Shown here one piece after another: positions 1 to 8,522 of a DNA stretch of 20,366 bases. The stretch is from SHVO01 sp041919675 (GTDB taxonomy: Bacteria > Pseudomonadota > Alphaproteobacteria > Rhodospirillales > Rhodospirillaceae), in NCBI GenBank assembly GCA_041919675.1, contig JAYRTJ010000059.1, positions 1 through 20,366 on the forward strand. The letters run 5' to 3'. Position 1 is the first letter of the stretch, and every line of letters begins with the position of its first letter. The position numbers were made by a program, and so were the translations under genes. The notes beneath the pieces were generated by a model. That model saw only the letters and a program-made list of their open reading frames with translations, searched no databases and was not told where the DNA came from.

Positions 1-1005
1 GGATGGGATGTCGTCATCGTCGACGATCTTTCGACGGGGAGCCTGCACCTCGTTCCGAGGGGCGTTCCGCTGCGGATCGGCAACATCGGCAACAGCGCCT
101 TCATGGCGACGGTCTTCGCCGAGACGCGCCCCGACGCGGTGATTCACTTTGCCGGTTCCATCAGTGTGCCGGAGTCCGTCGAACGCCCGCTCAAATACTA
201 CACCAACAATTTCGCGGCCAGTTGCCGGCTGGTTGAAACCTGCCTGGCGGCCGGTATCGACAAATTGATCTTCTCCTCGACGGCGGCGGTCTACGGGATC
301 CCGGAAGCTCAGCCCGTGACCGAAGACAGTCCGCTGCGCCCCATCAATCCGTATGGCCGCTCGAAACTGATGACCGAAGAGATGCTCAAGGACACGGCGG
401 CGGCCAATCCCTTCCGCTATGTCGCCTTGCGCTATTTCAACGTGGCCGGCGCCGATCCGAAAGGCCGCGCGGGCCAGGTGGTCAAAAATTCGACCAATCT
501 GATCAAGGTCGTGAGCGAGCTCGCCGCCGGCCGGCGGCCGGGAATGACCGTGTACGGCGACGACTATGCGACGGCGGACGGCACCTGCATCCGCGATTTT
601 ATTCATGTGAGCGATCTCGCGGAGGCTCACGTCGCGGCGCTGACCTACCTGATGAGCGGCGGCGCCAGCGACGTCATGAATTGCGGGTACGGCGAAGGCT
701 ATTCCGTGAAAAGCGTGCTCCGCGAGGCGGGGCGCATCTCCGGTTACGCGCTGCCCTATACGATGGGCGCCCGCCGGGCCGGCGATCCGGCGCAGGTGAT
801 CTCGGACCCGTCACGGATCCGCGAACGGCTGTCGTGGTCGCCGCGCTACGCAAATCTCGATCTCATCTTGCGCTCGGCCATCGCGTGGGAAAAGTCGCTG
901 CCCGTCCTCGCCGGCCGCGAGGAAGAGGCCGCCAATGTCGTGCCGCTCGCCCCGCATCTTGCGGCGATGTCGCGCGTACCGCGTATTCACCCGACCCTGC
1001 AGTAA
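1..1005 (+). CDS. galE: UDP-glucose 4-epimerase (5' truncated by window edge)
   Basis: This is an NAD-dependent extended SDR epimerase that interconverts UDP-glucose and UDP-galactose, or a related UDP-sugar, in the cytoplasm. The reading frame is open from base 1, so the start lies upstream of the window. About 334 residues remain, and only the N-terminal glycine-rich NAD motif is missing. Visible landmarks are VVIVDDLSTG (the second strand of the Rossmann fold, with the acidic residue that binds the adenosine ribose), HFAGSISVPESV, the FSSTAAVYG strand with the catalytic serine/threonine, the NPYGRSK motif with the YxxxK pair, RYFNVAGAD, and DGTCIRDFIHVSDLA. All are typical of GalE. The C-terminus runs some 20 residues past the usual end of the fold with a low-complexity tail. 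In this locus it would supply UDP-galactose-type precursors. Its stop is 14 bases from the stop of the opposing glycosyltransferase gene. Confidence 0.93.
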   Translation, partial: GWDVVIVDDLSTGSLHLVPRGVPLRIGNIGNSAFMATVFAETRPDAVIHFAGSISVPESVERPLKYYTNNFAASCRLVETCLAAGIDKLIFSSTAAVYGIPEAQPVTEDSPLRPINPYGRSKLMTEEMLKDTAAANPFRYVALRYFNVAGADPKGRAGQVVKNSTNLIKVVSELAAGRRPGMTVYGDDYATADGTCIRDFIHVSDLAEAHVAALTYLMSGGASDVMNCGYGEGYSVKSVLREAGRISGYALPYTMGARRAGDPAQVISDPSRIRERLSWSPRYANLDLILRSAIAWEKSLPVLAGREEEAANVVPLAPHLAAMSRVPRIHPTLQ

Positions 1006-1019
1006 GCTCGCCGTCCACC

Positions 1020-2186
1020 TTAATGAAGCGCTTCGCCGGAGAACAGGCGTCCGTAAGCCGCGCACATCTGGGCTTCGTCGTAATGCGCGGCGGCGCGGGT
1101 CTGGTTCGCGGCGCCCAAACGGCTGCGAAGCGCGCCGTCCCGCAAGAGCGCCATCATCATGCTGGCCAGGGCGACGTCGTAACGCGGGACCACGTACGGG
1201 CGATTTTCCTCGGCCAGCATCGCGCGGATATCCCCGGCGTCGGTACTGGCGATTGCGCGTCCCGCCGCCATCGCTTCGAGAACGCTGAGCGGCATCTGCT
1301 CCGTATCCGACGAGATCGCGAACACATCGAAGGTCCCGAGGATGCGTTCCGGAGCCGCGATAGAGCCTGTGAAGGTAATATGCGCCCCGAGGCCATGTTC
1401 GGCGGCAATCGCCTCCAGACGCGCACGATCGGGCCCGTCGCCCACGATCACGAGATGGGCGGGCATATGAGCGCGCACCAACGCAAAAGCCGCGATCAGC
1501 CGGTCGAGCGCTTTCTCCCGGCGTAACGTCGCGACGGTGCCGATGACGCCGCCCTTGCCGCGGAAGGCCGCGCTAAACAAGGGATCTGGAGCGCGCGCGA
1601 AACTTTCGGTGGGAATGCCGTTTGGGATGTAGCGGATGCGGTGAGGATCGAGACCCCACACATCCAAGGCGATCCGCTTCAGGGATTGCGACGGCACAAC
1701 GACGGTGCTGCGCCTGTTCAGAACCAGCCGCCGGAACAGGACCCGGCGCAGGAGCTGCTTGTTGGCTTCCTCGGGCCCGAAGCCGTCTTCGATATGAATA
1801 TGGCGCACGGGAAGGCGGCAGGCGGCCACAGCCCATTCGGTCGCGCCCCAATTGTAAGTGACCAGCACCTCGGGCCTGATCTCGGCCAGAACGCGCCGCG
1901 CGGCGCGGATGTTGGCCAAAGTGTTGCCGCGCGGGAACCCGAGCGGCTGGACTTCCGTGGATGAGTCCGCGTCCAAAAGCGCGGCCGCGTCGGTCCGGCC
2001 GTCCATCGCGCGTACGAGGTGATGGAAGCGCGCGCCGAAGTGATCGGCGAGTTGCACGAACCGGCGTTGGGGTCCTCCGATCGCAAAGGTCGAGAAGATA
2101 TGCAGAAGGGTCGGCGCGGCGGCGGATGTCATCGGGACATCCGCCGCCGAGATCGGGCCGGGCGCGACGGACACCGCCTGGTTCAT
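1020..2186 (-). CDS. GT4-family glycosyltransferase
   Basis: This cytoplasmic glycosyltransferase of about 388 residues has the GT-B fold, GT4 family, and probably adds a sugar to the lipid-linked exopolysaccharide repeat. The N-terminal domain opens with HIFSTFAIGGPQRRF, the acceptor-side glycine loop. The C-terminal donor domain shows YIPNGIP, LRREKALDRLI, IVGDGPDRARLE, and the E-x7-E motif EQMPLSVLE near residues 296-304. I chose the ATG at 2186 because its first four bases overlap the stop of the upstream fusion gene (ATGA), which suggests translational coupling. A GTG at 2348 would add an arginine-rich stretch that is only the shadow of the neighbouring frame. A second ATG lies 18 codons downstream and would also keep the fold whole. 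It is last in a three-gene unit with the WalW-like deacetylase and the fusion protein. The sugar specificity cannot be read from the sequence. Confidence 0.88.
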   Translation of the reverse strand: MNQAVSVAPGPISAADVPMTSAAAPTLLHIFSTFAIGGPQRRFVQLADHFGARFHHLVRAMDGRTDAAALLDADSSTEVQPLGFPRGNTLANIRAARRVLAEIRPEVLVTYNWGATEWAVAACRLPVRHIHIEDGFGPEEANKQLLRRVLFRRLVLNRRSTVVVPSQSLKRIALDVWGLDPHRIRYIPNGIPTESFARAPDPLFSAAFRGKGGVIGTVATLRREKALDRLIAAFALVRAHMPAHLVIVGDGPDRARLEAIAAEHGLGAHITFTGSIAAPERILGTFDVFAISSDTEQMPLSVLEAMAAGRAIASTDAGDIRAMLAEENRPYVVPRYDVALASMMMALLRDGALRSRLGAANQTRAAAHYDEAQMCAAYGRLFSGEALH

Positions 2187-4390
2187 ACGAAGGCGCGGCG
2201 GATAAAGACCACCGGATCGTTCTCCGGAGTCCAATTGAGATCGCGTTTGGCGATGCCGCAGTCGAACGGCGCCGGCAGCCCGCGGGAGCGCAGATCGCGC
2301 AGGCTCGGTTTGGCGGCAGGGCGGCCGACCACGCGCTTGATCGCCCACTTGCCCCAGTCTTCAAGGTGGAGCCGCCACACCGCTTGCGGGTGATACCGCA
2401 GCGGCCGCCCGGTGGCGCGGGCGAGGGCCGCCATATAGGCGCGTGCGTTGAAGCGCACGTCGCCCACGAGATTATAGGCGCGCCCAATGGCCGTGGGCGC
2501 CGAGACGGCTTTCACGATGGCGTCGGCGACATCGTCCACCAGCACGAGCGGCAGCGGGTTGTCGCCTTTGTTCCAGCCGACGCAGTGCTGTTCGTTGTTG
2601 AATGTGCCGACGCCGCTGTGAAGCGGTGACGTGCCGTGACCGACGACGACGCCCGGGCGCAGGATGCAAACCGGCAAACCGCGCTCCTTGTGCAGGGCGA
2701 GCAGCATGATATCCGCCTCGGCCTTGGCGCGGGCATAGTCGGCGCGCTCTTCGCTTTGGGGATCGGGCATCGTGTCGCATGTGATCTTCCGCCGCGCGTC
2801 GCCTATATAGAGGCCGGCGATCGAGCCCACATGAATGAGACGCGCGGCGCCTGCGGCAAGGCAGGCGTCGGCGACGATCTTCGCGCCGCCCACCATTGCG
2901 TTCCTGATGTCTTCCCAGGTCGCGCCGCCGCCGCCGTGGGCGAGGTTGATGACGGTCGCCGCGCCCGAGATGGCCTGCGTCACCGCCGCCGGGTCACGGA
3001 TATCGCCGCGGATCAGCGAGACCTGCGGATGAGAGAAGATCTCCGCGAGGTTGCGGGTATTGCGGGCGAAGGCGCGCACGCGATAGCCGGCATCGACCAG
3101 GCGCGCGACCGTCGCCGCGCCGATGAACCCCGTGCCGCCCAGGACAGCCACGTCACCGTGGGTGGCTTTCACCGCCACGGCTGTTTGCACCGGCGGGATC
3201 GGCGCCGCGAAAGCGCGGTTTGCGATCTCTTCGCACGTATCGACAAGATTGGCCGCGAAGGGGATCGAGGCGACCGGGCGCAAGGTACCGCCGGCCGCGC
3301 GTGAGCGCACGGCCGCATAATAAGCCTCGATGCCGGCTTTCATGCTGAGGAAGAACGGATCGGACCGGCCCTTCAGCTTGGCCAGCGACAGCACGTAGGA
3401 CGCGGCGTTGCCGAGCGCGTGACCGGCGGCGACGCGCGCGGCCGCCAGGCCTTGGGCCAGCATATCGAGGGGCTCCATCAAGGGACCGCGGCCCATCGTC
3501 GTGAAGCGGTTGTTCAGGATATCGGCGGCCAGCACGCCGTCATCGCAGACGGCGGTGACCTGCCAGAAGGGGAAGCTCCGGCCGACCGCGAACTGAAGGT
3601 GCGCCGTATGGCTCGCCGACTTGAGCAAAGTGTCGCAAGAAGCGTGAAAAGCGACGCCCGGGCTGATGAAGGCGCCCGGCGCCGCCGCCGCTTCAACGGA
3701 CTCGATCGGCCCGATGAGCGACGCGATCTGCGACATCGGATGTACGGCCTGTTCGAGCAGGATGTTCTTTGGCAGATGGAACATCCATGATCCGAATTGC
3801 CGGCCCGCGAGCTGACGCAGCGGGACGTTGTAGGCCACCTGCACCGACCGCAACGGGCCAGCCGTGCCGGCCAGAATCGCCTTTCGTAACTGCGCGAAGG
3901 CGGGATGGTAGATGAAGTTCTGGTTCACGCCGGCGACAAGGCCCTCGGTTTCCGCCTCGCGTGCGACGAGGTCGGCGGCATCGACGCCGTGCGCCGCGAC
4001 AGGCTTCTCAATCAGCACATGGCGGTTGTAGACGAGGCAGAGGCGGGCCAGCGCGGCATGGGAATCCGGCGGCGTCAGGATGTGAACGGCATCGAAGTCA
4101 CCCTCCTTCAGCGCGGTTTCCAGATCCTGATAGACCGCCGGGATCTTCCACTTGCCGGCGAAGGCGCGGGCGCGCTCGGCCGATGGTTCGACGATGGCGA
4201 CGGCCGAAATATTCTTGAGCGCCTTCAAGGCCTCGGCGTGGATGTTCGCGATGACGCCGGCTCCGACCAGGCAGACCCTGATTGTCGCGTCGGGTGCGAT
4301 CATGGGCAGACCCCGGAGCGGGCGCCTTGCAGCGGACCGCAGGCTCTGTTCCGCATCGGTGAGCTCGTGCGCCTTGGTTTGAACCGTCAT
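2183..4390 (-). CDS. Fusion protein: Gfo/Idh/MocA oxidoreductase + SDR NAD-dependent epimerase/dehydratase
   Basis: This 735-residue protein carries two complete nucleotide-sugar-type enzymes in one chain. Residues about 35-395 are a Gfo/Idh/MocA oxidoreductase: NAD(P)-binding GAGVIA at 43-48, the EKP motif at 128-130, and a candidate catalytic His217 in EQAVHPMSQI. After a short linker (about 396-412), residues 413-735 form an extended SDR with GGTGFIG at 418-424, VGSIAGLY with Ser523, and YARAK giving Tyr552 and Lys556. The ATG at 4390 has an AGAAGG ribosome-binding site seven bases upstream. A later ATG at codon 30 would still keep both domains. No stop or frameshift breaks the frame, so this is a true fusion and not two adjacent genes. 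It lies 25 bases after the deacetylase gene and overlaps the glycosyltransferase start by four bases. I infer two steps of a sugar-modification pathway, but the substrate is unknown. Confidence 0.88.
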   Translation of the reverse strand: MTVQTKAHELTDAEQSLRSAARRPLRGLPMIAPDATIRVCLVGAGVIANIHAEALKALKNISAVAIVEPSAERARAFAGKWKIPAVYQDLETALKEGDFDAVHILTPPDSHAALARLCLVYNRHVLIEKPVAAHGVDAADLVAREAETEGLVAGVNQNFIYHPAFAQLRKAILAGTAGPLRSVQVAYNVPLRQLAGRQFGSWMFHLPKNILLEQAVHPMSQIASLIGPIESVEAAAAPGAFISPGVAFHASCDTLLKSASHTAHLQFAVGRSFPFWQVTAVCDDGVLAADILNNRFTTMGRGPLMEPLDMLAQGLAAARVAAGHALGNAASYVLSLAKLKGRSDPFFLSMKAGIEAYYAAVRSRAAGGTLRPVASIPFAANLVDTCEEIANRAFAAPIPPVQTAVAVKATHGDVAVLGGTGFIGAATVARLVDAGYRVRAFARNTRNLAEIFSHPQVSLIRGDIRDPAAVTQAISGAATVINLAHGGGGATWEDIRNAMVGGAKIVADACLAAGAARLIHVGSIAGLYIGDARRKITCDTMPDPQSEERADYARAKAEADIMLLALHKERGLPVCILRPGVVVGHGTSPLHSGVGTFNNEQHCVGWNKGDNPLPLVLVDDVADAIVKAVSAPTAIGRAYNLVGDVRFNARAYMAALARATGRPLRYHPQAVWRLHLEDWGKWAIKRVVGRPAAKPSLRDLRSRGLPAPFDCGIAKRDLNWTPENDPVVFIRRAFV

Positions 4391-4415
4391 TCACATACCT
4401 TCTCTGATCGGCGAT

Positions 4416-5429
4416 TTAAGCCGCTTGGCGTAAGCGGCCTTGTGCGTAGGAAAGAACGTCTTCCGCGGTCGTCGGCCGCCCCCCAAGGGCGCCGAAGAAA
4501 AACCGCATGTAGCCGTCGAGCCACCCGAGGAATTTCGAAAGCTCGGCTTCGTTGGTCACATAGGGGCTGCCGCCCGGAAGCAGGGTGGAGCTGTGGTAGG
4601 AAAGAACGAAGAGTCGCCGGTCGCGCTGGAACAGCGACAGCGTCATGCGCTTGGCTTCGTCCAAGGAAATGCCTTCCGGCGTCAGGCGAATGCGCTCGAG
4701 CAGGCCAAGGCGCGAGAGAAGGCCCGGGATGCGGCAGGCGATGCTGGGATTGCTGAGCAGCGTGCTCATGCCGCGGCGGCTGATGCGGTCCATGAGGCCG
4801 ACCAGGCCCACGGTGTTGGGGATTTCCAGAAGGCGGCGGTCGCGGTCGATCCAATAAGGTTGGGCCGGCGATCCCGTATAGTCGGGTCCGCCTTTCTGCG
4901 AGAAATCCGTCAGCGGCATGACGCTGGCGTCGATCCAGTATCCCGCCTCGATCAGGGCGGCGGCGGTGTTCGGGCCCGCGCCATAGCGGCCCGCCTTGAA
5001 CACACGCGGGCGCACGCCGAAATTCTGAAGGATCGCCGCCGTGAGGCGATCGATCTTCGCACGCTCCAGGGCGGCCGGCAGATTGCCCGGATAGGTGTTG
5101 TGGATGGTGATTTCCTCATCGATGGGCGGATTCACCCAAGGATGGAGCTGCGCGCCGATGCCGCAATCGCCGGCATCGAGGATCGCCTTCAAGGGCGCGA
5201 TGCCCTCCTGCTGCGAGGCGACCGCATAGTCGACCAAATATGTCGGCTTCACCCCAAACTGGTTCAGGATCTCCTGCGCGCGGACCTGCGCGGCGATGTT
5301 GCGCACGCTGATGGCCTGCGAGGAGAAGGTATGCCAGCGGAACTCCTCCTCCGCGTCGACGAAGACAATCAGTTTGGGAGCCTCGCTCCGGGGAAACGTG
5401 ATGAGGTCGGCGGGCGTGAAAGAAAACAT
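4416..5429 (-). CDS. WalW-like polysaccharide deacetylase family protein
   Basis: This protein of 337 residues has the NodB-like polysaccharide deacetylase fold and resembles the WalW type found in polysaccharide clusters. Recognisable parts are VFVDAEEEF with Asp25 and Glu27 (the DxE-like first motif), AQLHPWVNPP with His96 (metal-ligand region), FKAGRYG at 144-150 (the RxGRYG-like motif 3), and LSYHSS with His279 near the end. The usual HxxxH pair is not obvious, because the motif-2 region reads HPWVNPP, so metal binding may differ from classical NodB. I see no signal peptide, so the protein should be cytoplasmic unless exported unconventionally. It is first in the minus-strand unit, followed at 25 bases by the dehydrogenase-epimerase fusion. 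It probably removes an acetyl group from a sugar or glycolipid intermediate, but that is inferred from the family. Confidence 0.8.
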   Translation of the reverse strand: MFSFTPADLITFPRSEAPKLIVFVDAEEEFRWHTFSSQAISVRNIAAQVRAQEILNQFGVKPTYLVDYAVASQQEGIAPLKAILDAGDCGIGAQLHPWVNPPIDEEITIHNTYPGNLPAALERAKIDRLTAAILQNFGVRPRVFKAGRYGAGPNTAAALIEAGYWIDASVMPLTDFSQKGGPDYTGSPAQPYWIDRDRRLLEIPNTVGLVGLMDRISRRGMSTLLSNPSIACRIPGLLSRLGLLERIRLTPEGISLDEAKRMTLSLFQRDRRLFVLSYHSSTLLPGGSPYVTNEAELSKFLGWLDGYMRFFFGALGGRPTTAEDVLSYAQGRLRQAA

Positions 5430-5600
5430 GGGCGAGGTCTTCTCGAGGGCCGGGGCGGTGGAACAACTCAGACCGGCGTACCATTAGGGATCACAATTCT
5501 CGCGCAGCCGAAGAGTTCCCACCGGACGGCACCTGCGCTTATTCGTTGCAACGCGTTACTCGGCCACACCTGACATCGCTGACCTCATATGGGCGGGCTT
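5430..5600. promoter_or_regulatory. Divergent intergenic region between deacetylase operon and GT4 gene
   Basis: This stretch of about 170 bases separates two genes transcribed away from each other, so it must hold promoters for both. It includes a more AT-rich patch around 5485-5505. I could not identify convincing -35/-10 pairs, an operator or a riboswitch by eye. No credible ORF is seen in it. Confidence 0.4.
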
Positions 5601-6806
5601 ATGAAAATCCTTTCCTTCACCACGCTGTACCCCAACGCGTCTCAACCCATTCACGGCGTGTTCGTCGAGAACCGCTTGCGCCAGCTGGTGGCGACCCGCG
5701 CGGCGGACGTGCGCGTGGTCGCGCCCGTTCCGTGGTTTCCGTTCAAGGGCGCCTGGGCCGGCAGCTACGGAAAATACGCGCGCGCGCCGCTGCACGAGGT
5801 GCGTCATGGCCTCGACGTGATGCACCCGCGTTATCCGGTGATCCCCAAAATCGGCGTGTCCGTCGCCCCGACCCTGCTTGCATGGTTCATGCGGCCGGTG
5901 ATCGCCCGGATCATGCGCGAGGGTTACGACTTTGACGTGCTGGATGCGCATTACTTCTATCCTGACGGTGTTGCGGCGGCGTGGCTGGGCAAGTGGTTCA
6001 AAAAGCCTGTCGTCATCACCGGCCGCGGGACCGATCTCAATTTCCTTCCGCGGTACCCGTTGCCGCGCCGCCAGATCCAATGGGCGGCCGAAAAAGCCGC
6101 CGGCATGATCACGGTGTGTCAGGCGCTGAAGGACTCGCTTGTTGAATTGGGTGTGCCGCAGCAACGCGTTACCGTGTTGCGTAACGGGGTCGATCTGCAA
6201 TTGTTCCGGCCGTTCCGGGAGCCGAAGGAACGCGCGGTTGCACGCAGGACGTTCGGCATGGAGGGGGGCACGGCGCTGGTTTCCGTCGGCCAACTCATCG
6301 AGCGGAAGGGCCATCACCTCATCATCGCGGCGTTGCCGGAACTTCCCGATGCGCATCTGTTCATCGCCGGAGACGGGCCTGATCGCGCGAAGCTAAAAAA
6401 CCTCGCTGCCGAGCTGGGCGTTGCGGGCCGCGTGCATTTTCTGGGTGTCGTGCCGCACGGTGAGCTGCCGCTTCTGTATGCGGCGGCCGATATCTCGATC
6501 CTGGCCTCAAGCCGCGAGGGATGGGCGAACGTGCTTCTGGAATCGATGGCCTGCGGGACCCCTGTCGTCGCCAGCCGGATTTGGGGCACGCCGGAAGTCG
6601 TCGCCGAGCCCGCAGCCGGTGTGCTGATGCCTGAACGCAGCGCCGCCGGGGTCGCCGCCGGGGTGAAGGCGGTGCTCGCCAACTTGCCGGAGCGCGGCGC
6701 GACCCGCCGGTATGCCGAACGCTTCAGTTGGGATGCGACGACGGACGGACAGCTGCGACTGTTCCAGGGTATCACCGGCCAAGCGCCCCGCATGGCGGCG
6801 GAATAG
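5601..6806 (+). CDS. GT4-family glycosyltransferase (WcaL/colanic-acid-type)
   Basis: This GT-B glycosyltransferase of about 401 residues belongs to the GT4 family. The N-terminus, MKILSFTTLYPN, is typical of such enzymes, followed by HGVFVENRL and a Rossmann-like acceptor domain with DVLDAHYFYPDG. The donor domain carries TGRGTDLN, VLRNGVD, VGQLIERKGH, IAGDGPDRAKL, and an E-x7-E motif EGWANVLLE at about residues 306-314, followed by ACGTPVV. I placed the start at 5601 because family homologues begin there. An in-frame ATG at 5589 would add only four residues, and neither has a strong ribosome-binding site (GGGCGGG sits close to 5601). It is transcribed alone, diverging from the deacetylase operon and converging on the Tat-protein gene 52 bases away. 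It probably builds the exopolysaccharide repeat unit. Donor and acceptor are unknown. Confidence 0.9.
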   Translation: MKILSFTTLYPNASQPIHGVFVENRLRQLVATRAADVRVVAPVPWFPFKGAWAGSYGKYARAPLHEVRHGLDVMHPRYPVIPKIGVSVAPTLLAWFMRPVIARIMREGYDFDVLDAHYFYPDGVAAAWLGKWFKKPVVITGRGTDLNFLPRYPLPRRQIQWAAEKAAGMITVCQALKDSLVELGVPQQRVTVLRNGVDLQLFRPFREPKERAVARRTFGMEGGTALVSVGQLIERKGHHLIIAALPELPDAHLFIAGDGPDRAKLKNLAAELGVAGRVHFLGVVPHGELPLLYAAADISILASSREGWANVLLESMACGTPVVASRIWGTPEVVAEPAAGVLMPERSAAGVAAGVKAVLANLPERGATRRYAERFSWDATTDGQLRLFQGITGQAPRMAAE

Positions 6807-6858
6807 CCTTCCCGCGTTTCGCAAAATCAACGCCTCCGCGCCATCGTGCCCTCGGCCG

Positions 6859-8466
6859 TCACGCGAGGAGCCATTTATAAGGGACAGCGGCATCCTGACG
6901 CCGCAACTGGTCCGTGATCCATGCGAGCGGCGCTTCGGCCTCTTTCACGCCGAGACGCGCGGCCATCGCGAGAGCGCCGCGCGTGTAGATCGCGTAGGTC
7001 GGATCGCCGCCGGCGAGAGCATCGTTTGGCTCCGGCCAGCGGGCGCGCATGCTGCTGAGTTTCCAGGCCTCGTCCCAGGAGCCCGCGACGGGGGCGTTCT
7101 TTTCCGCCTTCACGATCAAGCGATAGGGCGAGGGATGTGAACGCCGCCATCCACTATGGCCCGAGACGCGCGCCAATGTTCCGCCGAGCGCCCATTGGAA
7201 AGGTTTTTGCCACGCGTCAAAACCCATGAGCACCACCCAGCCCAGGACGGCGACGATGAATTCGTGCTGCCATGGCGAGATCCAGGTGCCGCCCGGCGCT
7301 TGCGGCGGTTCGTCGCGGGCATTGTCGGGGTTGTCCGTGGCGCGGAAAATCTTGTGGAGCGGCTTTTGGCTTTCGACGTAGGTCGCCTCGAACCATTTCC
7401 GGGTGCGGTCGAGGTCGCTGCGAAAGTAGGCTGCGGGCAGAAGCCAGCGGGGCGTCTTGTCGGGCGTTACGTTCGCCGCTTGCGCCAGGGTGCGTATGGA
7501 CCACGCGAAGCTGCGCGGCTGCGGAATGCTGAGCCGGTACGGCGGCGGCAGCACGCCCCGGTTATAGGTGGCCGCAAACTGCAGGTCCTCCAGATGATAA
7601 GGATCTCCGGTTAGCAGATAAGGCACGTAGGCCAGCGCCGGCTGATGCGCGGAATCGATGCTGATTCCCGTATCGGCCAAATCGATATGTGGGTCGCCCA
7701 CGTTGCGCGCGCCGTACCAGCTCATCGTCTTGTACGTGTCGAGATCGACCGGCGCGCCCGTTCGTTCGTCGCGCATATGCCAGGGCAAGGTCCCGGCGGC
7801 TTCCGCCTGGGCGCGTAAGGCGGCCAGCGCGTCGCGCGCTTCGGTGCAGAGGAAGCGCGCCTGCTGTTCCGTCACAAGGCCGATGTCGGGGCGCTCGCCG
7901 GTGGAGCCCATCCTGGGCTCGACGCCGGCGAGTTCCATGACGCGGTAGCGCTCGCTTTTCGGCGGCGGCGCGGGGCGTGCGAAGGTCCGGCGTGCAAAGG
8001 GGGGAATAAGGCCGCGGCTCTTAAGGGCGGCGATATCGGCCTTCACAGGCCGCTCATCGGATTGCCATCGCCAGCGGCTGAACCATAAGTGCCGGGGGAC
8101 CTCGACGCGCGCGCGCGTCTTTCCCGCGCTTTGAATCTCGGCGCTATAGGGACCAAGGTTCGCCGGTGCGCCGCTCCATAGGCGGCCCAACTCGAAAACA
8201 ACCTCCAGGCGATCACTGGTCTGGTCGGGACGGAAATAGACCGTCAGCGGGCCCCGTGTTTGCATTGCGCGCAGGCAGTTCTGTGTGAAGCCCGCCGGGG
8301 ACGCAAAAGCGCCAAAATCTTCCGCGCCGTCGGCGGTGTAAGTGAAAGTCTCACCGCCAAGACGGACGAGCACGCGCAGGCCGGCCGAAGCCGCGCGTGC
8401 GGCAAACGGCGCGCAGGCCGCGCCGGCGAGAAGGGTGCGCCGGGACAGAAGGAAGGCATTTGTCAT
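6859..8466 (-). CDS. Tat-exported protein of unknown function (possible polysaccharide-active enzyme)
   Basis: I do not recognise this family. The 535-residue product starts with a twin-arginine signal: SRRTLLAGAACAPFAARA matches the S-R-R-x-hydrophobic consensus, with likely cleavage after residues 25-28. It should be folded in the cytoplasm and exported to the periplasm. An N-terminal part (about 30-150) looks beta-rich. From about residue 180 the chain is helical, with tryptophan- and tyrosine-rich patches such as MSWYGARNVGDPHIDLADTG, YLLTGDPYHLEDLQFAATYN and ISPWQHEFIVAVLGW. This pattern resembles (alpha/alpha) barrel carbohydrate-active enzymes, hence my low-confidence guess of a lyase, hydrolase or sugar-binding role. 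No catalytic motif is certain. It lies 56 bases downstream of the small membrane-protein gene on the same strand and inside an exopolysaccharide locus, which supports an envelope-polysaccharide role. Confidence 0.85.
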   Translation of the reverse strand: MTNAFLLSRRTLLAGAACAPFAARAASAGLRVLVRLGGETFTYTADGAEDFGAFASPAGFTQNCLRAMQTRGPLTVYFRPDQTSDRLEVVFELGRLWSGAPANLGPYSAEIQSAGKTRARVEVPRHLWFSRWRWQSDERPVKADIAALKSRGLIPPFARRTFARPAPPPKSERYRVMELAGVEPRMGSTGERPDIGLVTEQQARFLCTEARDALAALRAQAEAAGTLPWHMRDERTGAPVDLDTYKTMSWYGARNVGDPHIDLADTGISIDSAHQPALAYVPYLLTGDPYHLEDLQFAATYNRGVLPPPYRLSIPQPRSFAWSIRTLAQAANVTPDKTPRWLLPAAYFRSDLDRTRKWFEATYVESQKPLHKIFRATDNPDNARDEPPQAPGGTWISPWQHEFIVAVLGWVVLMGFDAWQKPFQWALGGTLARVSGHSGWRRSHPSPYRLIVKAEKNAPVAGSWDEAWKLSSMRARWPEPNDALAGGDPTYAIYTRGALAMAARLGVKEAEAPLAWITDQLRRQDAAVPYKWLLA

Positions 8467-8522
8467 GCGGGCGCGAAATTAAAAGGCCCTGCGCAACTCA
8501 TGGGAGCGGCGCTCCTGACGTT

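Noticed and set aside
2187..2348. Upstream GTG start extending the first GT4 protein by 54 residues
   Set aside because: The extension is arginine-rich out-of-frame translation of the fusion gene; the ATGA overlap at 2183-2186 gives a better start.
5548..5559. 12-mer GCAACGCGTTAC, also present at 6161-6172
   Set aside because: The second copy is inside coding sequence and encodes ordinary residues; two copies around a CG-rich core are likely coincidence.
4440..5573. 377-residue open frame on the plus strand opposite the WalW-like deacetylase
   Set aside because: It is an antisense shadow in GC-rich DNA; the minus-strand frame has the family motifs, while this product has no recognisable domain.
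6807..6858. Possible bidirectional terminator between the converging GT4 and Tat-protein genes
   Set aside because: No convincing GC-rich stem followed by a T run was found on either strand.
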